Virus record (IMG/VR): IMGVR_UViG_3300020182_000041
Span: 1-57,318 of that record
Source: a virus
Direction: 5' to 3' (one strand)
Length of the DNA: 57,318 nucleotides
Shown here: positions 51,913 through 57,318 of the stretch, one piece after another
How positions within the stretch are numbered: the first letter of the stretch is position 1
Layout: every line of letters begins with the position of its first letter
Notes under the pieces: generated by a model
Databases searched by the model: none
What the model was told of the DNA's origin: nothing
The model's input: only the letters and a program-made list of their open reading frames with translations
Translations under genes and position numbers: made by a program

Positions 51913-53622
51913 TTATTCCCACGGCATTTTTTCGCCGGCTAAATTTAATTGTTCATGCGGTATAAAACAACCTGACTTTGGATCCCATTTAAAATGAGCT
52001 TCAGCTTGGTTAGTACCTAAGTTTTGAAACTTAACTTTTAATACCTTAGCTTTAACAGTATTGTCTGCGTAGTTTCTGTGTACTAATATACCATGATAAG
52101 ATGCATCATACCATTCACCACCCCCTTTAATAGAATACATTGTAGGCTCTTCAATCTGTCCATTTTGATTCTTATACATTTTAGTTGGGTGAGCAACGAT
52201 AAACACTAATACGTCATACTTCTTAGCAAACATCTCTATCTTGCTTAAGTATTCCATAGTATATCTATTGACATCTTCCGTCTTACAATCTACATCTCTT
52301 ACTTTATTAAATGGATCTATAACTAAACATTTAATACCTTTACGTTTAACTAGCTCAGCACCTTTCTTAAGTACTGATTCTAGAGTGTAACGTTCCATGT
52401 CAATGTGAAAGTAATTAGTATTACAATGATCTGCTATCTGATTCCAGCGTTCCCCTCCAATATCTTCTCTTGTTGGCATACCTTGCCAAGTCTTACGCAT
52501 CAACTTATGTGCGTGAAGATATGTTGGTACATTCTCTGGCGAAGCGAAAGCTGTTTTCCAACCATAGTTCGCATTGTAGCCGATAACCATTTGATCGACA
52601 AAATCACTTTTACCGGAACTAGGTATACCAGTGACAGTAATAAATTGACCGGTATAAGTTGAAAATATATCGTCAAAGTTCTGTAAACCGATTTGAAACC
52701 CTGGCTTAAAGCCATTACGAACAAAGTCTGTAACCTCGTCTTCGACATCTCTGAAAGTAGTAACATTTTCAAGCGGTACTGGTCTTGCTCCTGTAATACG
52801 CTTTGATAGTTCTTCTTTTCCATGTTTTTGTAAATATTCGTTTGCGTCCTTGCAATCATCAAATGAAACTAAATAACAAACTTCTGAACCTAATCTACGT
52901 ATAAGTTCTGATTGTAATGCTTGTCCTGCTTCATCATTGTCTACTGCTAATATAATTTTTTCTTTGTCTTCAAAGTAATCTATACAAGCATCTAAGTATT
53001 CAAGGTTATTTGTGTTAAGCGTAGCTCCATTAGGAACTGATATTGCATTTGGTATTCCAGCTTCATGTAGTGCAAGCACGTCCATTTCACCTTCAACAAT
53101 AACACAATACTCATATCCTATTATACTATTTATATTATAGAATACTTTTTCAGCACCTTTATATAATTTAAAGTTTTTTCTACCATCACGATACTTAACG
53201 TTTATAAGCTGATCGCCCATGAAGTAGTTAAACTTTATAACATTCTCGGTTTTACCGGTCTGTGGCATATACTCAGGACCTTCACTAATCCTTAGATCAG
53301 TTAAGGTCTCTTGAGAAATACCTCTTGTATTAAACCATTCAACCACCTTGCTAGCTGGAGGATTATGCTTAACCTCAGTAGGTCTTACATATACCTTTTC
53401 ACTAGCTCCTTTACGTTGATACGTATGTAGTTGAAATGATGTATTACAATTATGACAAGTACCAAGACCACGTTCCCAATCATAAGACGCGCATTTTGCC
53501 TTTTGATTCTTGGGTTTTCTATCAGGAGAACAATTAGGGCATATACCCTGTTTCTTTCCTTCTTCAAGCTTATGTTGATTGAATTCATCAATCAAAAATC
53601 CATTGATCTCTGTTGTCTGCAT
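51913..53622 (-). CDS. primase-helicase (T7 gp4/Twinkle-like)
   Basis: A 569-residue replicative enzyme with both activities. N-terminal zinc site: CPNC (C28, C31), C44 and CHNC (C56, C59). Toprim primase: VIVEGEMDVLALHEAG and LAVDNDEAGQ near residues 165-235. C-terminal DnaB/RecA-like helicase: Walker A GIPSSGKS near 340, Walker B-type CLVIDPFNK near 430, and FIVAHPTK. It unwinds DNA at the fork and makes primers. The gene starts behind a tandem ATTTA-type leader; upstream lies the zinc micro-protein and SSB. Confidence 0.93.
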   Translation of the reverse strand: MQTTEINGFLIDEFNQHKLEEGKKQGICPNCSPDRKPKNQKAKCASYDWERGLGTCHNCNTSFQLHTYQRKGASEKVYVRPTEVKHNPPASKVVEWFNTRGISQETLTDLRISEGPEYMPQTGKTENVIKFNYFMGDQLINVKYRDGRKNFKLYKGAEKVFYNINSIIGYEYCVIVEGEMDVLALHEAGIPNAISVPNGATLNTNNLEYLDACIDYFEDKEKIILAVDNDEAGQALQSELIRRLGSEVCYLVSFDDCKDANEYLQKHGKEELSKRITGARPVPLENVTTFRDVEDEVTDFVRNGFKPGFQIGLQNFDDIFSTYTGQFITVTGIPSSGKSDFVDQMVIGYNANYGWKTAFASPENVPTYLHAHKLMRKTWQGMPTREDIGGERWNQIADHCNTNYFHIDMERYTLESVLKKGAELVKRKGIKCLVIDPFNKVRDVDCKTEDVNRYTMEYLSKIEMFAKKYDVLVFIVAHPTKMYKNQNGQIEEPTMYSIKGGGEWYDASYHGILVHRNYADNTVKAKVLKVKFQNLGTNQAEAHFKWDPKSGCFIPHEQLNLAGEKMPWE

Positions 53623-53633
53623 TTAATTGCGAT

Positions 53634-53656
53634 ATTTAATTTAATTTAATTTAATT
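53634..53656. repeat. tandem ATTTA repeat in the helicase leader
   Basis: Four copies of ATTTA plus a partial copy (read on the minus strand as TAAAT units) lie directly upstream of the helicase start and touch the stop codon of the micro-protein. A/T-rich leaders are common for genes of Bacteroidota; the repeat may aid ribosome access or be a slippage tract. Confidence 0.8.
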
Positions 53657-53762
53657 ATTCTCCATCTCTACAGTCGGGACATATGTCACAAAAATCTATC
53701 TCTTCTTGAGACATGCCAGCATGACACATTTGACATGCTAGCTCTCCATTATTCCTATACAT
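53655..53762 (-). CDS. 35-residue zinc-ribbon-like micro-protein
   Basis: ATG 53762, TAA 53657-53655. It reads MYRNNGELACQMCHAGMSQE, then EIDFCDICPDCRDGE. Two Cys-x-x-Cys groups (C10/C13 and C25/C28, with C31) could bind zinc. Its ATG overlaps the ssb stop by one base (TAATG), as for many true genes here. Location between SSB and primase-helicase suggests a replication accessory role, but none is proven. Confidence 0.65.
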   Translation of the reverse strand: MYRNNGELACQMCHAGMSQEEIDFCDICPDCRDGE

Positions 53763-54070
53763 TAAAAAGGTAAATCATCTGCCTGAGGCGTTAATGATTG
53801 AGCTGGTGCTTGTTGTCCATCTCTAGGTGCTGCTGCAACATTGTCTCCATTAGTCCATACAACTTTAACATTTCCTAAATAAACTTTAGCTACTTTAGCT
53901 TCACGTTCTTCTTTAGATTGTTCTACTACTACTGGTCCTTGATTACCAAATTGATCTACTTCATCATTAATAGTAATTGTAATCGGTAAATACTTACCTT
54001 TCTTACCCACATAGATTTTGTCTTTAGGGATTTCATTTAAATTGATACTCGCTTTAATAATTGATGCCAT
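53762..54070 (-). CDS. ssb: single-stranded DNA-binding protein (short OB fold)
   Basis: A 102-residue protein with strands MASIIKASINLNEIPKDKIY, KGKYLPITITIND, VYLGNVKVVWTNG, then a Gln/Ala/Pro linker and the acidic tip ADDLPF. The D-D-x-P-F end is the protein-interaction tip of bacterial SSBs. It is shorter than host SSB (~170). It protects ssDNA and may recruit the annealase and exonuclease encoded just upstream. Coupled to the micro-protein downstream by TAATG. Confidence 0.8.
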   Translation of the reverse strand: MASIIKASINLNEIPKDKIYVGKKGKYLPITITINDEVDQFGNQGPVVVEQSKEEREAKVAKVYLGNVKVVWTNGDNVAAAPRDGQQAPAQSLTPQADDLPF

Positions 54071-54135
54071 TGTTTTTAATTTTAATTGTTATTTATATAA
54101 ATTATCTGTACTCTGTCGTATTACGTTTGTAAATT

Positions 54136-54867
54136 TTACAACGTCTGATTAATGAAATAATTCTCCGATTTAAAATCTGGATTTTCATAAAACAGTTTGT
54201 ATGCTTCACAGGCTCTCTCTACTTTGTCTTTACCTTTTGCATAAAACTCAGGAGAGCAATCGTATATACCTATTTGATTTGTTGTCTTGTCTATAGCTAT
54301 AAAAATTAATTCATATCCAAACAACTCTCGGTATATATAAGCTTGACTGTTATAGTTATACTTCGATGCTGAGTAACGAAATTTTGTAATGTCAGCGGTA
54401 GTTTTAAGATCAATCACTAGTTTTTGACTGTGATTAATAATATCAGCTTTACCTTTCCATAATCTTCCATTAATCTCTGCAATTCCAGGGACTTCGTATT
54501 CAACAACTCCTTCACGTATTAAATCAAGGCATACTTCGTTCGACAGCATGGTGTCAATCATTACCTCTAATTTGTCTACTTCTGATTGCAATAAACACAT
54601 CTCACCCCCTGAGATCTCTCTGTACGCTTTAGTATTCCTAGTTGATGCTTCCACTATTCTGAATTTTTTAAGCTTATCTGGCTCTAAAATTGCAGTGTGA
54701 AAGTAACCACCAACTAAGAATGCAGGGATTTGTTTTTGTGGATCCCTAAGTGCAAGAGGATTAGTTAATAGCGTAGAGATATCTGAGTTGCTTAAAAATT
54801 GCTTTCCAAACTTACCGTAGTAATGCTCATCTTCTCTTAGCTTTTCTAATTCTTCTTTTCTGGTCAT
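54136..54867 (-). CDS. RecE/lambda-exonuclease-like PD-(D/E)xK nuclease
   Basis: A 243-residue exonuclease. Motifs: LVGGYFHTAILEPDK with H57, WKGKADII with D142, LVIDLKTT with D153 and K155, and YNSQAYIYR (QxxxY). These match the RecE/RecB-type family that resects 5' ends. It pairs with the ERF annealase directly upstream (four-base overlap), as in the RecE-RecT or Red alpha-beta systems, and with SSB downstream. Probably creates 3' tails for strand annealing, concatemer formation and gene mosaicism. Confidence 0.88.
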   Translation of the reverse strand: MTRKEELEKLREDEHYYGKFGKQFLSNSDISTLLTNPLALRDPQKQIPAFLVGGYFHTAILEPDKLKKFRIVEASTRNTKAYREISGGEMCLLQSEVDKLEVMIDTMLSNEVCLDLIREGVVEYEVPGIAEINGRLWKGKADIINHSQKLVIDLKTTADITKFRYSASKYNYNSQAYIYRELFGYELIFIAIDKTTNQIGIYDCSPEFYAKGKDKVERACEAYKLFYENPDFKSENYFINQTL

Positions 54868-55379
54868 AAAGTTTTTAGTATTTCAGCAGGTATTTCATAT
54901 TTGCCTTTGATGGCTTCTAAACTTCCTCCTGCTTTTAAGAAAGCTTTTGCTTTTGTTAATGCTGCACCTTCAAGCTTAGGCTTAGATTTACCATGTGCAT
55001 TTGTTGCATCACTGTCTGCTGTATCATCTATTAAGAATAGATTACCCAGGGCATATTTTTTTCCGTAACTAGAGGCACTACCAAATTTTTGAGGCATTTG
55101 CATACCTTTTTGATTTAGATCAACACCAACAATAGACGTAGCGTGTATAGCATCAGTTCCATCGGTGATAGTAGCTTTAGATTCTAGTATAGGAAAATCA
55201 GTACTGGATATTAATGTTTCATTAATAGTAACTGATACACCTAACTCTAGCAAATAAGGTTTAGTGGCTTCTAAAATATCTTCAGCTGATCGAAAGTTAT
55301 ACTTTCCGAAGGAATTGAATCTACTTTTTTTAGATTTGAATTTTGTCTGGATGGTGGCCAGCTTTTCATTTAGTTTCAT
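54864..55379 (-). CDS. erf: ERF-family ssDNA annealing protein
   Basis: A 171-residue recombinase. The family core is clear: FNSFGKYNFRSAEDILEATK, LLELGVSVTINE, QKFGSASSYGKKYALGNLFL and DDTADSD. ERF proteins form rings and anneal complementary ssDNA (P22 Erf). The C-terminal part, with GAALTKAKAFLKAGGSLEAI, is a short helical tail. With the neighbouring RecE-like nuclease it gives a complete two-part recombination system. Overlaps the nuclease start by ATGA. Confidence 0.92.
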   Translation of the reverse strand: MKLNEKLATIQTKFKSKKSRFNSFGKYNFRSAEDILEATKPYLLELGVSVTINETLISSTDFPILESKATITDGTDAIHATSIVGVDLNQKGMQMPQKFGSASSYGKKYALGNLFLIDDTADSDATNAHGKSKPKLEGAALTKAKAFLKAGGSLEAIKGKYEIPAEILKTL

Positions 55380-55397
55380 TTATTATGGTTTTATGGT

Positions 55398-56147
55398 TTA
55401 TAAATAATCGATCACTTGTGAAGGATCTGTGTTTGCTATTAATTTGTCAATAGCTTCTTTTTTTATTTGAGATATTCTTACGTTCGCGGTTGAAACACTG
55501 ATGCTTAACTTAGATGCGATGTTGTTCGCAGAAGTTCTGTCACAATCTAAACCGAATGACAATCTTAACACTTCATATTGTTGAAAAGTTAAGTACTCTC
55601 TCATTAATCCTAACAGATAAGCATTCATTAAACCTATATTATAAGGTTCTGAGTTATCTTCTATTTGCAATATAGGGTTTTCTTCATCGTTATAATTTTC
55701 ATCGTAGCTAGAAAACACACTATTAAAGAATAATGACACCATTTTGTTATCATCTGGATTCTTGCGGATTTGATTAAGTTTATGCTCAGGGATTTTTACA
55801 TCTCCTCTGTTTATATCTATAGCTCTACGTATTGCTCCTTTAATTCTTTTACTAAAAAATGACTTTAATGTTTTTTCCATGTCTTCCGACTCATTTAACA
55901 TTTCCCAATCTAGCTTATCTACCGCTTTAACTAATCCGGCATTACCTTCTTGTATCAAATCATTTATACTTAAAACTCCTGAAGCTTGCTGAGAAGTTGA
56001 AAACTTTCTAGCTAAGTTCTCTACTAACGGCATGAATGAGATAATTAATTCATCTCTAGTATAATCTGCAAAAGCTTTTTCTTCAGGCATAGAGATTTTT
56101 AAATCTTCTTTATACCTAACGTAATTTTGTATATTATACTTTTTCAT
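55398..56147 (-). CDS. phage sigma-70-family factor
   Basis: A 249-residue sigma factor. Region 2: ELIISFMPLVENLARKFS, LSINDLIQEGNAGLVKAVDK, then FFSKRIKGAIRRAIDI, which holds the core-binding and -10-reading helices. Region 4: FQQYEVLRLSFGLDC, ANNIASKLSISVSTANVRIS, with an HTH to read the -35 box. Residues 120-175 are an acidic insertion. It would redirect host RNA polymerase to phage promoters; no phage RNA polymerase is seen. It overlaps the HTH gene upstream by 14 bases. Confidence 0.88.
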   Translation of the reverse strand: MKKYNIQNYVRYKEDLKISMPEEKAFADYTRDELIISFMPLVENLARKFSTSQQASGVLSINDLIQEGNAGLVKAVDKLDWEMLNESEDMEKTLKSFFSKRIKGAIRRAIDINRGDVKIPEHKLNQIRKNPDDNKMVSLFFNSVFSSYDENYNDEENPILQIEDNSEPYNIGLMNAYLLGLMREYLTFQQYEVLRLSFGLDCDRTSANNIASKLSISVSTANVRISQIKKEAIDKLIANTDPSQVIDYL

Positions 56148-56763
56148 TTTGCTGGTTTAATAGTTCTTTCTCTTTTTTAAGTTCATTCCCCATGTTTCTG
56201 TAAATTGTTCTAGTTGAACACCCTAAATAGTTTGCTAACTTAGATATTGTTATTTTTATGCCGTTACTATTTACTATAATCATTGCGTCGTATATTTCAG
56301 ATTCAGATATTTTTGATCTCCCGATCATCTTACCAACTATCGAAAGCTTCTCTCTCATATCAAGACCTGTGAAGTCTTTAAATATTATTTTACGAAGCTT
56401 ATTAGGTGGTGGTTTATCTAAATCCATAAGGGATACATCGTATACCATGCTTTCAAGTAAATTGTCCGATACTGTAAATGTAACAAATCCGTTTCTATTT
56501 TCACATATATGTTGGGCAATATTTTTAAAAGAATCCTGATCCATTTTAGGATTTAAGTACCATAACACATATAAATGCCATTTAAGGCTCTTATACGTTG
56601 TTATTTTAGCTTTAGAATTAAAGAGTGTATAGCATTCATGCGTACCATTCTCATAGAAAGAACCCCAATCAAAAACCTGTGTAGGTTTATCAGAGATAGG
56701 ATCTCTTTTATATGTTACTCGATGCTTATGTAGATATTCCATTCTTCGTTCAAACTGTGACAT
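56134..56763 (-). CDS. HTH protein, possible regulator or replication initiator
   Basis: A 209-residue protein. N-terminal part is aromatic-rich (RRMEYLHKHRVTYKRDP, VFDWGSFYENGTHECYTLFN) and resembles no family I can name. C-terminal HTH: ITISKLANYLGCSTRTIYRN. It is the gene just before sigma, with two palindromes in the 41-base gap upstream, so autoregulation is plausible. Could be a transcription factor or a replication initiator. Confidence 0.65.
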   Translation of the reverse strand: MSQFERRMEYLHKHRVTYKRDPISDKPTQVFDWGSFYENGTHECYTLFNSKAKITTYKSLKWHLYVLWYLNPKMDQDSFKNIAQHICENRNGFVTFTVSDNLLESMVYDVSLMDLDKPPPNKLRKIIFKDFTGLDMREKLSIVGKMIGRSKISESEIYDAMIIVNSNGIKITISKLANYLGCSTRTIYRNMGNELKKEKELLNQQNEKV

Positions 56764-56804
56764 TAGCCTCTTACTATTATATAATACTAGCTAGTGTCGC
56801 ACTA
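56764..56804 (-). promoter_or_regulatory. two adjacent palindromes before the HTH-sigma operon
   Basis: TATTATATAATA (56775-56786) and ACTAGCTAGT (56786-56795) are perfect inverted repeats sharing one base, in the only gap of this gene run. They could be a promoter with an operator for the HTH protein. Short palindromes occur by chance in AT-rich DNA, but two touching ones in a regulatory gap are notable. Confidence 0.4.
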
Positions 56805-56984
56805 CTAATATAAAATTAATTTTAATCTTCTGTTATATTTCAAAAGAAGCATTGCTTCAATTTTTTCTGGTTTTTTACCGCTTAATGCTCTCTGAAAAAT
56901 ATTATTATGCAATTCAGCTATTCTCGCTTTCAACAAAGCTATGTGTTGCAGCTTTCTTCTTTGTTTTTTTAGTTTTATTATCAT
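56805..56984 (-). CDS. 59-residue basic helical protein
   Basis: ATG 56984, TAG 56807-56805. MIIKLKKQRRKLQHIALLKA, then RIAELHNNIFQRALSGKKPE, KIEAMLLLKYNRRLKLILY. It is strongly basic and helical, with no known motif. The ATG overlaps the previous stop by one base (TAATG). The plus-strand open frame at the same place is not favoured. Function unknown. Confidence 0.55.
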   Translation of the reverse strand: MIIKLKKQRRKLQHIALLKARIAELHNNIFQRALSGKKPEKIEAMLLLKYNRRLKLILY

Positions 56985-57262
56985 TACATATCATATTTGT
57001 TTTTAAATTCTTCAATTTTTTGCTTAAGTTTAGCACATTCTTTAAAATCTTCCTGTGCTAAAGCTACTTCAAGCCTATGTTCTAGTTTTTCTAGCTGATC
57101 TTTTAGTACATCATCTTTTGTAATGACGCCGAAAGATACATCTTCCTGGCCATCTAACATATTTTCTACGTCTTTTTTAAATGCGTCGTCTATAACTTTT
57201 TGTTTTTCTAGTAAAAGATTTACTATAGCTTCAGCAAGTTGATCTATTTCTTTTTTAGTCAT
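56984..57262 (-). CDS. coiled-coil protein with UVR-like motif
   Basis: A 92-residue helical protein: MTKKEIDQLAEAIVNLLLEK, then an acidic turn DGQEDVSFGVITKDD, and a C-terminal helix pair LEHRLEVALAQEDFKECAKL plus KQKIEEF. That pair resembles the UVR motif of UvrB/UvrC (L-x-x-A-x-x-x-x-D-(Y/F)-x-x-A-x-x-L-R/K-D-x-I). It may contact host nucleotide-excision proteins, or be only a coiled coil. Early-gene position fits a host-takeover role. Coupled to both neighbours by TAATG. Confidence 0.6.
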   Translation of the reverse strand: MTKKEIDQLAEAIVNLLLEKQKVIDDAFKKDVENMLDGQEDVSFGVITKDDVLKDQLEKLEHRLEVALAQEDFKECAKLKQKIEEFKNKYDM

Positions 57263-57318
57263 TAAGGTCTTGTTATTAATTGTTCGTTACTATTTTTTAC
57301 AGTGTGTTTTTCGTTTTC
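57262..57318 (-). CDS. C-terminal end of a truncated upstream gene
   Basis: An open frame enters from the right edge and ends at TAA 57264-57262, giving 18 residues (ENEKHTVKNSNEQLITRP). Its stop overlaps the next ATG by one base, the same coupling pattern as its neighbours, which supports a real gene. Nothing can be said of function. Confidence 0.5.
   Translation of the reverse strand, partial: ENEKHTVKNSNEQLITRP

Noticed and set aside
56852-57061. 69-residue plus-strand frame
   Set aside because: It is Phe/Leu-rich, has no neighbour on the plus strand, and lies opposite two minus-strand genes coupled by TAATG overlaps.
1-57318. CRISPR arrays, tRNA genes, integrase, insertion sequences
   Set aside because: No spaced direct repeats, cloverleaf-like intergenic sequence, recombinase motif or terminal inverted repeats were found; nearly all bases are in compact coding frames with gaps under 100 bases.

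Overview
This window looks like most of the genome of a lytic, tailed, podovirus-like phage that probably infects a marine member of the Bacteroidota (Flavobacteriia-like). Evidence for a phage is direct: large terminase, portal, scaffold-like protein, major capsid protein, tail-tube and nozzle-like proteins, ejected internal proteins, a T7-lysozyme-like amidase and a replication module. There is no sheath, tape measure or contractile-tail gene, so a short-tailed virion is inferred. The host guess is inference: the DNA is AT-rich, genes start behind A/T-rich leaders with no clear Shine-Dalgarno, and LamG-like and VGIGT-repeat fibre genes plus small basic 'SPAK' proteins resemble those I know from marine flavophages. 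No integrase, attachment site, tRNA gene or CRISPR array was seen.

Layout, plus strand (1-45.9 kb): a tail-fibre and adhesin cassette (1-10.7 kb) with three tandem LamG-like paralogues and a 1581-residue fibre ending in a self-cleaving S74 chaperone. Next come a phage GroEL/GroES pair, a winged-helix protein, a small HExxH protein and a run of small basic proteins sharing short motifs (11.1-16.4 kb). A 3TM holin-like gene, small conserved proteins and a GroES-like two-barrel protein follow (16.4-18.4 kb). The packaging and head module (18.3-26.8 kb) leads into tail tube, nozzle and Cys-rich tail proteins (26.9-36.6 kb), then internal/ejection proteins (36.6-45.2 kb) ending in a 2161-residue polyvalent protein that carries an HExxH peptidase motif and a PD-(D/E)xK nuclease. 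A small holin candidate, an amidase and a 48-residue basic protein end the block.

Layout, minus strand (57.3-46.0 kb, convergent with the first block): coiled-coil and UVR-like small proteins, an HTH protein, a sigma-70-like factor, an ERF annealase, a RecE-like exonuclease, SSB, a zinc micro-protein, a Toprim-DnaB primase-helicase, a thymidylate-synthase-family enzyme, a GIY-YIG/MazG fusion, a second MazG-like protein, a PD-(D/E)xK endonuclease and class I ribonucleotide reductase (nrdB, nrdA). No DNA polymerase is visible; it probably lies outside the window. The two strands meet at 45.9-46.0 kb in two hairpins flanking a (CTAA)7 repeat.

How it may work: the minus-strand genes take over nucleotide supply and recombination-type replication, and the phage sigma factor probably redirects host RNA polymerase. 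The plus-strand genes build the virion with help from the phage's own chaperonin. The most interesting hypothesis is a cytosine-replacement module at 49.4-51.7 kb. The thymidylate-synthase homologue has Asp where true synthases have the dUMP-reading Asn, as in T4 dCMP hydroxymethylase. It sits beside two dCTPase-superfamily (MazG-like) proteins, one fused to a GIY-YIG nuclease domain. Other points for follow-up are the nuclease/peptidase ejection protein with repeated QFS motifs at domain borders, a shared N-terminal motif on several unrelated basic proteins, and GC-rich synonymous patches inside catalytic cores.
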